Below are positions 1-10,049 of a stretch of 64,000 nt of DNA, piece after piece. Made by a program: the position numbers and the translations under genes. Under the pieces are notes generated by a model, which was given only the letters and a program-made list of their open reading frames with translations, was not told where the DNA came from and searched no databases. Positions within the stretch are counted from its first letter, which is position 1, and every line of letters starts with the position of its first letter. The stretch is from Dugong dugon (Eukaryota; Chordata; Mammalia; Sirenia; Dugongidae), in the NCBI GenBank assembly GCA_030035585.1, contig CM057481.1:62257128-62321127 (forward strand), in the 5' to 3' direction.

Positions 1-577
1 CAATCAACCCCCATAGAAGCAGCAGTCACGAAATTAGACGATGTATTACATTGGGCAAATCTGCTGCAAAAGACCTCTTTAAAGTGTTGAAAAGCAAGGA
101 CGTCACTTAGAGGACTAAGGTGCCCCTGACCCAAGCCATGGTATTTTCGATCACCTCATATGCGTGGGAAAACTGGACAACGAATAAGGAAGACCAAAGA
201 AGAACTGATGTCTTTGAATTATGGTGTTGGTGAAGAATATTGGATGTACCGTGGACCATTAGAAGAGTGAACAAATCTGTCTTGAAAGAATTACAGCTAG
301 AGTGTTCCTTACAAGCAAGGATGGTAAGCCTGTCTCATGTACTTTGGACATGTTATCAGGAGGAATCAGTCCCTGGAGAAGGACATCATGCTTGGTAAAG
401 TGGAGGGTCAGTGAAAAAGAGGAAGACACTCAAAGAGGTGGATTGACATATTGGCTGCAACAATGGGCTGAAGCATAACAACTATAGTGAGGATGGTGCA
501 GGAGTGGGCAATGTTTCATTCTGTTGTACATAGGATCACTATGAGTTGGAACCTACTTGACGGCACCTAACAACAAC
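1..577 (+). mobile_element. RTE-type LINE, 3' end (cut by window edge)
   Basis: The sequence matches the last part of the nearly full-length RTE at 59.4-62.5 kb: the stretch coding the end of the reverse-transcriptase protein, then a short 3'UTR. It ends in the family's signature, GATGGCACCTAACAACAAC (here GACGG...), at about 565-577. Stops and frameshifts break the reading frame. The 5' part lies outside the window, so full length is unknown. Orientation is clear from the CAA-type tail. Confidence 0.9.
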
Positions 578-587
578 AACTATAACA

Positions 588-973
588 AATACCAAAATTG
601 CATAGTTTTAACAAACTGAAATTTATTTTCTCACAGTTAAGGAGGCTAGAAGTCTGAAATCTGGGCACCCTCTCTGGGGAAGACTTTCTCCCTCTTTCAG
701 ATTTGGGAGAAGGTTTTTGTCTCTTCAGCTGCTATTCCTTGGCTCCTTGGTGATCTTCATGTGACGTGGCATCTATCTTCCCCCATGTCTGCTGGTTTCA
801 TTGCTTGTTTAATCTCTTTTTATATCTCAAAAGAGATTGAATCTAGACATACCCTGCACTAATACTGTCTCATTAACATAACAAAGAAACCCATTCCCAA
901 ATGGGATTATAATCACTACAGAGGTTGGGGTTTACAACACAGGTTTTTGGGGTACACGATTCAAACCATAACA
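588..973 (-). mobile_element. MaLR-like solo LTR
   Basis: Read on the minus strand it starts TGTTATGGTTTGAATCG and runs to a segment holding an AATAAA-type signal (plus strand TTTATTTTCTCACAG at about 622). The layout and the block CTTTTTATATCTCAAAAGAG are shared with the LTRs at 31.3 and 32.7 kb. No internal retroviral sequence adjoins it, so it is a solo LTR. It abuts the RTE tail, so one probably landed beside the other. The exact subfamily is not certain. Confidence 0.6.
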
Positions 974-1614
974 CTATGTATGCTTAATGTTAGTAGAAAA
1001 CCGTATTATAACATTGTCTTCAAAGTCTGTGTCATGTTCTGAAGTTGGCCACTTGTGAACCAAGTTTCTCTTTCGAAGATGTGCTCAAATTTGCTTATTT
1101 GGAGCCCAAGGTTTTTGCATAAATATCCGTTGTTATCAATGATGCTTATTTTTCTGGCCAGCCTTTCTGCTCTATGCTGCAGCAGAGCTACAATAAGCAT
1201 AATCCTGGTCTGGCTGAGTTCTAGGATTTGGGGATGAAGAATGATTTTCTTTCATCCTCAATCTAGATGATGTTCTCTTCCTAATCCTTTAATCTCTCTT
1301 CCTGTATCCTAGGCCACTTCCCAGCCTCCTTTTCTGCTGTTCCACACAATCCTAGGACCCTCAGGATTTCTGAAGTATCCCTCTTACCACTCTGTGGCCC
1401 TCACCTGGACTGGCTGTGTTCCCAGAGAGCTACTACTCCTACCCAACTCCTATGTATCATTTCATATGCAGCGAGGGGTGTGGAAAGGAAGGTGCCCAAT
1501 TCACAAAAATGTGTGATTGACTGATAAACTCTGAATCTTCTAGAAATTTGCATTCTTAAAATCCCAGTCTCTAATTTGTTCAATCCCAAATTTTGCAGCT
1601 AAAGACCCAAATTA
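974..1614. other. Unassigned single-copy-like DNA
   Basis: I see no recognisable repeat, splice-bounded coding exon or RNA gene. The small open frames here (about 60 codons) are the size expected by chance and have no family resemblance. Confidence 0.5.
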
Positions 1615-1735
1615 ATTTATAAACAGAAATCCTCAATCTCTTAATCTTTCTATTTCCTCATCTGTAAAATGATCCCATTGGACCCAAAGGATAATTTCAG
1701 AAGCCTCATATGACCCAAGAGATTAAAAGTGAGAA
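1615..1735 (+). mobile_element. MIR fragment
   Basis: Contains the MIR core/3' motif TTTCCTCATCTGTAAAATG (about 1652-1670), preceded by an eroded CTTAATC stretch. The tRNA-like head and the tail are missing or too diverged to recognise. MIR is a very old tRNA-derived SINE moved by L2, and the divergence here fits that age. Confidence 0.6.
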
Positions 1736-2129
1736 AAAACAAAACAAAACAGAGTAAAGGCTGTAGAGTTCTAGAAATAGTAGGGGTAATGGGTGCCTAC
1801 CACCGAGATGGGCCGGCAATGCCTCTGGCTGTCCTGGGGTTAACCTTATGCGCCATTTATGCTTTTGTATTTCTCCTCATCTATCCTCTCTGAAACTACA
1901 GTCTCCAAAATATCCTTCCTACTTTATTTTCAAGCCTGTAGCAGCTCCCCTGGCAACAGCCCCTATAATGGGGACAAAGGGGCAGGGCAGCTACGGCCAC
2001 TGCACGAGTGTGTTGTTAGTAAATTGGAGGCTTACAAGGGATCCTCCAACAACCCAGTACCTCTTATGAAGTGCTCTACTGCTCTGAGAGAATGCAGCGG
2101 TGCCCCAGCCTGCTACCTACATGCCCCAC
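1736..2129. other. Unassigned DNA with a small A-rich patch
   Basis: After an AAAACAAAACAAAAC patch at 1736-1750, the region is unclassified. Two overlapping plus-strand frames (1848-2069 and 1859-2173) are short, unlike any family I know, and the second runs into the MER5A relic, so I do not call a gene. Confidence 0.45.
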
Positions 2130-2290
2130 GGTTCTCAAAATTGGAGTGGGGCTGGGAGGAGGTCAATTGTTAAAAATTCAGACTATTGGGTCCCACCCCC
2201 ACAGCCTTTAATTTAGTAGGCCTAGCATGGGGCCCAGAAATTTGTAGGTTTAGTAAGTACCACAGATAATTCTGATGCAGGGTCATATTA
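2130..2290 (+). mobile_element. MER5A-like hAT (Charlie) MITE
   Basis: Order of motifs matches MER5A: GGTTCTCAAA near the 5' end (2132), then GGGTCCCACCCCCA (about 2189), a GGCC...GGGGCCCAG block and ATTCTGATGCAGGG at the 3' end (about 2270). This is a non-autonomous DNA transposon relic with no coding capacity. The terminal inverted repeats are eroded. Confidence 0.65.
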
Positions 2291-2330
2291 TAGACAAAGA
2301 AACCAAGATTAAATAATGTGCTTATGGTGT

Positions 2331-2481
2331 GTTGTTGTTGTTGTGTGCCATTGAGTTGATTCTGACTCCTAGTGACCCTATAGTGCAGAGTAGAGCTGCC
2401 CCATAGGGTCTCCAAGGATTGGCTGGTGGATTCAAACTGCTGACCTTTTGGTTAGCAGCTGTAGCTCTTAACTACTGTGCG
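2331..2481 (-). mobile_element. AfroSINE with TSD
   Basis: On the minus strand it runs from an eroded tRNA-like head through CTAACCAAAAGGTCAGCAG, the block CCCTATGGGGCAG.CTCTACTC, then GAGTCAGAATCAACTCAATGGC and a (CAA)n tail. The direct repeat TATGGTGT flanks it at 2323-2330 and 2482-2489. The 3' part is the same as the RTE 3' end, which fits mobilisation by RTE. Confidence 0.85.
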
Positions 2482-2490
2482 TATGGTGTA

Positions 2491-2700
2491 ACAGCTAGTT
2501 ATTTTGTCGGGACCAGTATTTGAACCTTAATCTATTGGATTCCATATCCCAGGCTCTTTCCATGGAATCTTTCTGCCTCTGTGTATAACTGGTGGTTGAA
2601 GGAAGTAAGGAACATGTGCCTGCATGCCTCGTGCTCTGCAGGTGCTCTGCAGATATTATCTCATGCTGTCCTCCAAGGCTGTCTATTGCAGTAGGTCGCT
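2491..2700. other. Short unassigned spacer
   Basis: Sequence between an AfroSINE and an RTE 3' end, with no recognisable feature. It contains a local duplication GTGCTCTGCAG / GTGCTCTGCAG at about 2630-2652. Confidence 0.4.
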
Positions 2701-2985
2701 GTTGTTGTTAGTTGCCGTCAAGTCGGCTCTGACTCATGGTGATCTTATGTATAACAGAATGAAATGTTGTCTGGACCTGCACCATTTTCAGTGGTATGTT
2801 TAAGTCTATTGTGTCACTCCATTTCATTGAGGGTTTCCCCCATTTTCGCTGACTCTCTGCTTTACCAAACGTAACATCCTTTTCTAGTGATTGGTCTTTC
2901 CTGATGGTGTGTCCAAAGTAAGCAAGAGGAAGTCTTTCATCCTTGCTTCTAAGGAGCATTCTGGCTGTAGTACTTCTTTTTTACA
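2701..2985 (-). mobile_element. RTE-type LINE, 5'-truncated 3' end
   Basis: Starts on the plus strand with the reversed RTE tail (GTTGTTGTTAGTTGCCGTCAAG). It then follows the reversed end of the reverse-transcriptase region, including TCTCTGCTTTACCAAACGTA and GTGTCCAAAGTAAGCAAGAG. Only about 285 bp remain, which is typical 5' truncation. The minus-strand open frame at 2708-2959 is part of this decayed LINE, not a host gene. Confidence 0.88.
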
Positions 2986-3075
2986 GATGAGCACACTGAA
3001 GTTCAGAGAAGAAAGTTACTAGTTCAAGGTCACACAGCTAGAGAATGGTAGAGTCAGGATGGTTTGGATCAGAGA
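2986..3075 (-). mobile_element. MIR fragment, reversed
   Basis: Contains TTTTTTACAGATGAG, GTTCAGAGA, AAGGTCACACAGCTAG and a GAGTCAGGAT block in the order expected for the reverse complement of MIR. It abuts the RTE piece, so the RTE may have landed in an older MIR. Confidence 0.65.
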
Positions 3076-3280
3076 CACTCTTCTTCTTCACATCAGACTG
3101 GGCAGCGGAGGACACAGGTGTTGCTGGCTCCCCAGGTATCTTCTTGAGTCTTCATTATGACTCTTCTTCTGTGACTCCCTTGGCTATGCTATTGTCTCTG
3201 CAGTGTTGGTGTTAGGATCCTGGAGAGCATCCGGGCATGGCAACAGCTCATCTTTTCTGAAGATCTGAGGGTCATCTGTA

Positions 3281-3650
3281 GGGTTGTTGCTGTTCGCTGC
3301 TGTCAAGCAGCTCCGACTCACGGTGACCGAGTCCTGTGTCATCCCCACAATCATTGCTATGTTGAGTCCATTATTGTGGCCACTGTGTATTTTGAATGCC
3401 TTCCAACCTAGGGAGCCCATCTTCCAGCAGTATATCAGACAATATTCTGTTGTGATCCCTAGGGTTTTCATTGACTAATTTTTCTAAGTATATTGCCAAG
3501 CCTTTCTTCCTAGTTTTACTTAGTTTGGAAGCTCTACTGAAACCTGTCCACCATGGGTGACCTGCTGGTATTTGAAATACCAGTGGCATAGCTTCCAGCA
3601 TCACAGCAACACACAAGCTACCACAGTATTAAAAACTGACAGATGGATGA
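3281..3650 (-). mobile_element. Internally deleted (non-autonomous) RTE
   Basis: The left part (about 3281-3395) is the RTE 3' end and the right part (about 3396-3650) is the RTE 5'UTR, both on the minus strand. The coding core is missing. The right end (CTGACAGATGGATGATG) matches the 5' end of the full-length copies near 38,596 and 59,420. It retains both ends with no enzyme domains, like a MITE-style derivative of a LINE. Two overlapping minus-strand frames here are decayed RTE sequence. Confidence 0.75.
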
Positions 3651-4482
3651 TGTCCCCAAATTTACTTAGTCCCATCCATCTGCCCCCTCTTCATTTCTTG
3701 ATGAATTTTGGAGGTCAGGAGGTGGCCTCTTCCCAGGGCCATGGGCTTAGTAATATTTTACCAAGGCTACTTCTTGGATCTTCCTCTGTGCTTGTTAGAT
3801 TGTTCTTTTACCTGAACGTAGAGAGCCGATTCCGGGAAGGAACATATATTTTTTTCCAATTGATTTCTTGTCAGGTCTAACAAGATCAATCAAATCATAT
3901 GACCAATAAAATTGATTTAGCACTCATAAAGTCCCATGGCATCTCATATAAGCTGAGAATGAGTGACAAGGAAGCAAAGCTGCTCTGCAATGCTTCACCC
4001 TCCTGACCACAGAAGAATGTCGTATCCATGTGCTCCCCTTCTGAGGCAGACAAGTACTAGGGAATATCCAGGGCACACAGGCCCTTGATATGCTTGTTGG
4101 AAACAATTCTAAGAGAAGGGGCAGCAGGACAGATTTTATTTGTGAACCAGCAGGAAGAAGAAGGCAGCTCGTAAAGCACTGATGATCCCATTAGACAGGA
4201 AGAAATATCTGAAATGCTCAGGAAAAAACATAATTGGGAAACATTTTGATCTTGTATTGGGCATGTTTTGTTGCTTATCCCCTATCCACTGTGTAATAAA
4301 GAAGGGTGCCTAGACTTCTATGATTGGACCATGCCACCTGACCCTTCTTGGCCATTGTTGAGTAGTCAACGGATAGGCACCTGATCTAAGATCGGCCAAA
4401 AGAATCCACTCTTTGGAATTTGAAATTAGAAACTTAAAGGCTGAGTTAGTGGTACAAAAACAAAACAAAACAAAAACCATAC
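3651..4482. other. Unassigned single-copy-like DNA
   Basis: About 830 bp with no repeat that I recognise and no credible coding exon. An A/C patch (AAAACAAAACAAAACAAAAA) lies just before the SINE fragment at its right end. Confidence 0.45.
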
Positions 4483-4520
4483 CTGTTGCCATCGAGTCGA
4501 TTCTGATTCACGTTTTTGTT
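4483..4520 (-). mobile_element. AfroSINE 3'-end fragment
   Basis: A 38-bp piece reading CCTGTTGCCATCGAGTCGATTCTG, the reversed AfroSINE 3' end. The rest of the SINE is absent. Confidence 0.65.
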
Positions 4521-4529
4521 GATGTTAGG

Positions 4530-4997
4530 TCTCAGGGAAGCCCTGAATAAACACCTGAGAAGGTGAGGGGTGAGCCACATGGATAATATGGGGCAGAGCC
4601 TTCCAGGTTGTGGGACCAGGCATTGCAAAGGACCTGATGTTGGAACTGGCTTAGGGTGTTTGAGAAACAGCAAGGAGTTAAATGAATGGGGGGACAGAAG
4701 GGTAGGAAGTCAGAGAAGAAAAGGGGGCCACAGTGTGTAGGGTGCTTCCGGCCAAGGTAGGGTCTTAGCTCTATATTCAGGTGGTTTAGGAAATTACTAG
4801 AAGGTTTTGAAGAGAAGAGTGAAACCATTACCCTTACAGTTTAACGGTATCACTCTGGCCGGTGTGTAGACTGAGCAGAAGAGAAGGCAAGGGCTTCAGC
4901 GGCGAGAACGTTGCTGCCAGTCCTGGTGATGGCAGCTGAGATCTGAGCAGTAGCCAAGGAGGTGGTGAGAAGTGGTGCTGCTGCTTAACACCCTTCT
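4530..4997 (-). mobile_element. L2 LINE 3' region, old
   Basis: Carries the order typical of the reversed L2 3' end: CACCTGAGAAGGTGA, a CCTTCCAGG..GGCATTGCAAAGGACCTGATG block, TTTGAGAAACAGCAAGGAG, GAAGGTTTTGAAGAGAAGAG and ATCACTCTGGC. L2 was active before placental mammals radiated, and the divergence fits. Its right end is cut by the AfroSINE at 4998. Confidence 0.65.
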
Positions 4998-5168
4998 AGG
5001 AGCCCTGGCAGTGTAGCGATTAAGAGCCTGGCTGCTAGCCAAAAGGTCGGCAGTTCGAATCCACCAGCTGCTCCTTGGAAACACTATGGGGCAGTTCTAC
5101 TCTGTCCTACAGGGTTGTTAGTAGTCAGAATAAACTCGATGGCAACAGGTTGGGTTTTCTTGGTTTTT
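4998..5168 (+). mobile_element. AfroSINE, full length
   Basis: Starts AGGAGCCCTGGCAGTGTAGCG and carries a tRNA-derived A-box-like segment, then CGGCAGTTCGAATCCACC (B box: GTTCGAATCC). Next come TTGGAAACACTATGGGGCAG, CTACTCTGTCCTACAGGG and the RTE-like end AACTCGATGGCAACAGGTT with a short T-rich tail. The B box is intact, so it is one of the better preserved SINEs here. It sits at the right edge of an L2 relic. Confidence 0.9.
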
Positions 5169-7310
5169 AATAGCTTCAAAACGCACGTTAGCATGTAAAA
5201 AGCTCCAAGAAGACTCAAAGTAACAGCAGCAGCAGCAACAGCAATCACCCTGCTTCATTTGATTTAACCCAACATTTCCCAGATCATGAAACCCCTTTCC
5301 CCACATTATTAGCATGACATTCTGCAAAACTAATGTCTGGAAAACACCATTTGGAAAACGCTGCTCCTCCCTCTACTTCGTGCAATTTCAAATAATGTCA
5401 CAGGGAAAGGTGGCAGGTGAAAGTCCTCCTGCAATGCTTCCTGGCCAAGATCTCACCCCATCCACCCAGTGGGTGCAAATCAGCGCCATTTCTCACATGT
5501 GGTGGACCATGCGTTTTCTATATCTGCAGATGACATCTCTCCTCTGCAATTTATCTGGGAGAAAAGATATTTATTCATCAAAGAACCCACAAGCGAATCA
5601 ATGTAAATCAGATTTATTTTATTGAGGAGATGGAGGTGAGGTGATGGTTTGCAAAAAATTCCCATGATTGATCAGTGAATTGAAGTTCCAGGTCGTAGTC
5701 TTCTTTGGGCTCCCCTTGCTCCAGGCGTGGCACTCCTGAGGCCGCAGGTGAAAGAAAGGGCAATGATGTCTAGCAATGTCCCACAAGGCAGAGACCTGCC
5801 TCCTTCTCCTCCCTCCACATAGTTGGATCGTAAATTACCTGGTAGCAAACCCTAAGCTAACCTCCAAGTTTTATGGTTGTTTTCTGGCATCTGAGAAGGT
5901 TGCTGAGTGAAAGTGTTGTACTGGGCACTATTAGGGATTCTGGCTTTAGAGATTTGGAGCCAGTAAATCGTGAGAAGAGCAGCAATCCGTGAGTTAGTGC
6001 TGCGAGGGCATGGGAGAAACCACTGTGAGCTTTTGACATAGAGTGGAGACAGAGGTCAGCTTGAGTTTTGCCAGAAAGTTCTTTACACCCAACACTTCGG
6101 GGGGAGGAATGAAATGGAATCATGTCATTGAAATCATGTGTCTCTGGTTTCTCTGAAATCATGTCAGCCAGGAGTGTCCTTATATTTCATGGATAAGTAG
6201 GGCCACGCTTGCATGCTCGTGGATATTGAATGCAGGAGACCTACAAGGCAACAGAGAAAGCAAATCAGAGACCAGCCCTTCCACTTGGCTGGCAGGAACT
6301 CAGCCTTCCTGGGCCTCACCTTCCTCATTTGCAGACTCACTCAGCTGTCTCACGACCTTCCATGTCTACGTCCTATGTGTTATTACTGATGATGGTGACC
6401 TTGAGTGCCCAGGTTACTTCGAACATCCACCCATTCCCAGTTGTGGGTATTCTGGGGGTGATGGTTTGGATCCTGTTGCTGTCTGGCCATCTGCCCTTTG
6501 ATCAATGGTTGTGAGCTCCTGATGGGAGTGGAGTGATGTGAGTTGGTAATCGATCACAGCAACTCATGCACGAATGCCACACAGGATGTTGTGTTCCAGC
6601 CATTTCTCAGGAGGCTCCGGCCCGCCAGCAGCTGCACGCTGCAGGGACAGTGTGCTTGGTTGAGGCTGACTGTGTGTGTGTGAGTCTGTGTGAGCATGTG
6701 TGTGGCTATTTATGCAGTTTTAACTCCTTTTCATCTGAGGCCTAGTTAAAGATTCAGAGGCAGTCAGAAGGAGAAAAACACACCTTAGGAACAAAATTGC
6801 CAAATCTTAAATATATGTAAGTGGGAGAAATCCCAGACAGCTGAAAGCCTTTTGCACTTGACAAATGAGACCAAGTCACACGGGGAAAATTACTTTGATT
6901 GGTAAACAACTTAGATGAGTTTTTGAAGATCATCACCAGCAAAATATACATGGTGACAATTCTCAAGCAATGCCATGTAACAAATAGTTATAGCTTGTGG
7001 CATCAACAAAGTGGTAACTCTTGTGACCTCCAACACCCGGCTTAGGGGTTAGGACCTCAGCTAACCCTTTGCAGGCAGCAGCTGCTCCATGGGAGTCTGG
7101 GCCTCATCATATGCCAGGGGCACCTGAGAGTTTAAACCTGGGGATAGTTGAGTCTCTTCCCTATAGAAGGGCTTCACCCCTCTGCTTTATAACTCCATAC
7201 AAGAAAGAGCCAGAACCTTCTCCCTTGGCTATAATCCTGGGTAAGGGAAATAGAACTTAGGGGAGACAGTTTTCCTCCCTCTCCCCTCCCACTTTTGTCT
7301 ATTACGTAAA
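5169..7310. other. Unassigned single-copy-like DNA, about 2.1 kb
   Basis: One of the longest stretches without recognisable repeats. Small features are a CAGCAGCAGCAGCAACAGC run at 5225-5243 and a TG-rich patch at 6670-6710. Several 60-100-codon frames occur on both strands (for example 5314-5625, 5857-6162 and 6226-6501). None resembles a protein family or shows a convincing exon structure. Enhancers or diverged exons could be missed without alignments. Confidence 0.4.
6670..6710. repeat. Imperfect TG-rich simple repeat
   Basis: Short alternating TGTGTG runs broken by AG and CA steps (CTGTGTGTGTGTGAG, then GTGTGAGCATGTGTGTGG). Confidence 0.7.
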
Positions 7311-7500
7311 TAACCAGTTACCCTTGAGCCGACTCTGACTCATAACAACGCCACGTGTGTCGGAGTAGAGCTGTGCTTCATAGGGTTTTCAGTGGCTGAT
7401 TTTTCAGAAGTCCATTGCCAGGTCTTTCTTCTGAGGCACTTTTGGGTGAACTTGAACCTCCAACTTTTCGGACAGCGGCGAAGCACCACCCAGGGACTCC
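7311..7500 (-). mobile_element. AfroSINE2-type SINE (with RTE 5'UTR module)
   Basis: On the minus strand it starts GGAGTCCCTGGGTGGTG, has an eroded tRNA-like head, then a segment that reads on the plus strand TTCAGTGGCTGATTTTTCAG...CCAGGTCTTTCTTC. The 3' end GAGTCAGAGTCGGCTCAAGGG matches RTE/AfroSINE. The middle block is the same sequence seen in the 5'UTR of full-length RTE copies and in the tRNA-Gly SINEs at 8.4 and 9.2 kb. Confidence 0.85.
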
Positions 7501-8397
7501 ATTACGTAGATACTGCTGTGAAAGGTGCCTCATCACTTTGTTTTCCACTCCTCTGTGCAGGTAATCAAGGCTCTGCAAACTTGTTTGGGTGTCAGTGTGG
7601 TGAGACGAGAGTAAGCTTCTGTGGAAGAGGAGGAATGAGTGGATAGGAACTGGCAGGGCCTGGGAGGGATGATGGAAGAGGCTGGGCTGTGAGAGATGAG
7701 GCAGCACACGCACCCCAGGAGAGGGGAGAAGCGGCTTTGCTTCCAAAGGAGAACATAACGGAATCAGGTGTTTTCCCAAGAGCAGATTTTGCAGGAGGAA
7801 GGCGGTCAGGAAGATCGTAAGGGCGCTGACCATCCCACAGAGGGCTGGGTGGATGTGAGGAGGGCCATGTCTAGATATGAAGTTGGCCAGTTCTAGCTGT
7901 ATGTACATACAATAGAAGCGTAATAAATATTGAATCATTGCCTTGATTTCTAGCCCTCTTGGAAAAAGCCCTGCTAAGTGTTATGAGGCAAGGCAGGGAG
8001 GGAGATGTTTGAGCCAAGCAAGGAAAGAAATTTGCATGCCTCGGACGGTCAAAGTGATCGGCGAGATTAATTGGTAGAGCCACAGTGTTAGAGATGTAAA
8101 CTGCAGGCAGGGTAGATAAGAGCAAGTTGATAGATGAGGAATAAAAATAAAATATAAGAATGAATGTAATTTCAGCAGAACAGGAAGTTTTATGAGGAGT
8201 TATTGCCCACAGCCAAAGATTCAGAGGCAGCCGGGGAAAAAACACACACACACTGTAGAGAACCCGTAAGAGAGCAGTTTATTATTCTGAGAGGTTCAAG
8301 TTTAAAGAGCAACCTCTTCCATGTTGGGAGGGAAAACCATTTTTTTGTTTTGTTTTCTAGAGTTGAGTTGTCCTATGATCCCCAACTAGATTGCAAG
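7501..8397. other. Unassigned single-copy-like DNA
   Basis: No repeat recognised. The longest open frame of the window (minus strand 7378-7938, 186 codons) covers part of this stretch, but its C-terminal third is read through the AfroSINE2 antisense sequence and it resembles no family. It is listed among the rejected items. Confidence 0.4.
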
Positions 8398-8409
8398 CAA
8401 TTCAAGGAT

Positions 8410-8739
8410 TGTTGTTGTTAGCTGCTGCTGAGTGGCCCCCAACTCATGATGACCCCACACACAATGGAGCAAAATGTTGCCCGGTTTTCCCCCATTCCCT
8501 TGATCAGTTGTGGATCAGACTGTTGTGATCCATAAGGCTTTCACTGGCCGATTTTTCAGAAGTAGATCACCAGGCCTTTCTTTCTAGTCTGTTTTAGGAT
8601 GTTCCTCTGAAACTTGTTCAGCGTTATAGTGACGCAAGCCTCCACTGATAGATGGGTGGTGGATGTGTAAGAGGTGCGTCAGTTGGAAATCAAACCCAGC
8701 TCTTCTCCATGGAAGGCGGGAATTCTACCACTGAATTCT
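8410..8739 (-). mobile_element. tRNA-Gly-headed SINE with RTE-like body (copy 1)
   Basis: On the minus strand it starts AGAATTCAGTGGTAGAATTC, which matches the tRNA-Gly A-box region, followed about 35 nt later by GGGTTTGATTTCC, a recognisable B box. The body (about 180 bp) follows the RTE 5'UTR (TTTCAGAGGAAC.TCC, AAAGGCCTGGTGATCTACTT, GGCCAGTGAAAGCCTTATG) and the end CAGCAGCTAACAACAACA is RTE-like. The perfect 12-bp TSD CAATTCAAGGAT flanks it at 8398-8409 and 8740-8751, which fixes the element at 330 bp. This head differs from the AfroSINE head. It may be a catalogued family whose name I do not know. Confidence 0.85.
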
Positions 8740-8759
8740 CAATTCAAGGATGGGGCTGC

Positions 8760-9146
8760 GTTTTTTTAAAAAAAATTCTTGTACCTCCTTTTGCCCCAAC
8801 ACCATGCTCCCCAGCAGCCCCCATAATTGGTGATTTTCCCATAGTCATGACAAATGCATACATTTTAAGGCCCAGTAGACCGGTGTCTTTTCAGCCAGAA
8901 GCCTCACTACCCACTGCCTTCTGGAGAGAAGTTTCTGAACAGTCTATTTGGCCACCTCATCTGGCTGTGTAAACAAGGAGTGATGTCTCAATGAGTTACA
9001 ACAAGCACCCTGGCCAGGCTGGCACTCAACGGGGAAGAGAGGATAAGACTGTGATGCTGGTCTCAAGCATAGGAAAGTTTGGGGCAAAGGCTGTAGGCCC
9101 AGTGGGTCTTCCATTTAAGTTGAGCTGAGGGAGGAAAGCAATGTTA
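8760..9146. other. Spacer between two SINEs of one family
   Basis: About 390 bp with a TTTTTTTAAAAAAAA run near 8761 and no recognisable feature. Confidence 0.45.
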
Positions 9147-9154
9147 CCACAACT

Positions 9155-9458
9155 AAGTGGGGGCAGTGGTGATTCAGTGGCAGAATCTTTGTCTTCCATA
9201 CAGGCAGCCAGTGCGCCTCATGCACAGCCACCACCCGTCTGTCAATGGAGGCTTGCACGTTGCTGTGATACTGAACAGGTTTCAGCAGAGCTTCTAGACT
9301 AGGATGGACTAGGAAGAAAGGCCTGGCAATCTGCTTCTGCAAAACAGCCAATGAAAAGCCTACGGATCACAGCAGTCTGATCCTATTGTGCATGGGTCAC
9401 CCTGAGTCTGGAGCCGCCATGAGCCTGGGGCCCCCTCCACAGCAGCTAACAACAACAG
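9155..9458 (+). mobile_element. tRNA-Gly-headed SINE with RTE-like body (copy 2)
   Basis: Starts GTGGTGATTCAGTGGCAGAA, matching the 5' part of tRNA-Gly (A box). The B-box region is eroded. The body follows the same RTE-5'UTR-like path as copy 1: CACCACCCGTCTGTCAATGG, GGTTTCAGCAGAGCTTC, AAAGGCCTGGCAATCTGCTT and AACAGCCAATGAAAAGCCTA. It ends CAGCAGCTAACAACAACAG. The direct repeat CCACAACT at 9147-9154 and 9459-9466 is a likely TSD. It is oriented opposite to copy 1, about 420 bp away, so the pair forms an imperfect inverted repeat. Confidence 0.82.
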
Positions 9459-9466
9459 CCACAACT

Positions 9467-10049
9467 GACCAGTTCATTCTTAGCCTGGGGGTCCAACCAC
9501 CTTCCCAGCTTTAATTACTTATATTTGTAATATTTGCATTGTGTCAGGAAACTCAGAGCTCAGGTTTGCATTTAATTTTAGTAGATTTCCTAGGCCTAGA
9601 TTTTCTGATATAATTATTTTACTCTTTCTTCTTCACTGAGTGGATTTGTCATTTTACCCTTATTTTAATGATTATTTGGAAGTATTCATGTATTTTATTA
9701 GAGGGCACTACAAACCTTTTTTGGTATAGATACTATTACATTAACCCTCTAATGTTGCCAAATTGGTCTATTTATCTTTCCCCCAAATATGCCTTTTTAC
9801 CTTTACCCCTGGATGGGGTGCTTTCCCTGATCTTCTCTGCTATGAAAGTCCTCCCATTTTCTCAGTTCTTCACCTATGTCAAGGTTTTCCCTCCAGTAGT
9901 GGACTGGAGTGGCTGGCTTGCCTCAGAACACAAAGTCCTTGCAGTCTGACCGGCTCATATGACCCGCAGACACTTAGAACTCTGTGGTAGCTTTGGTTTT
10001 CTTAAACTAATAACAGCCTTTAAGAAGGTTTTCAACTTTTCCGAGGTCT
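9467..10049. other. Unassigned AT-rich DNA
   Basis: No recognisable repeat or gene. The 93-codon frame at 9668-9949 is of chance size and has no identifiable domain. Confidence 0.4.

Noticed and set aside
7378-7938. Longest open frame, 186 codons on the minus strand
   Set aside because: No known domain. Its last third is read antisense through an AfroSINE2, and there is no promoter or splice support. Most likely chance.
8659-8739. tRNA-Gly-like sequence as a functional tRNA gene
   Set aside because: It is the head of a SINE with a TSD. The acceptor-stem 3' half is missing and it continues into the SINE body.
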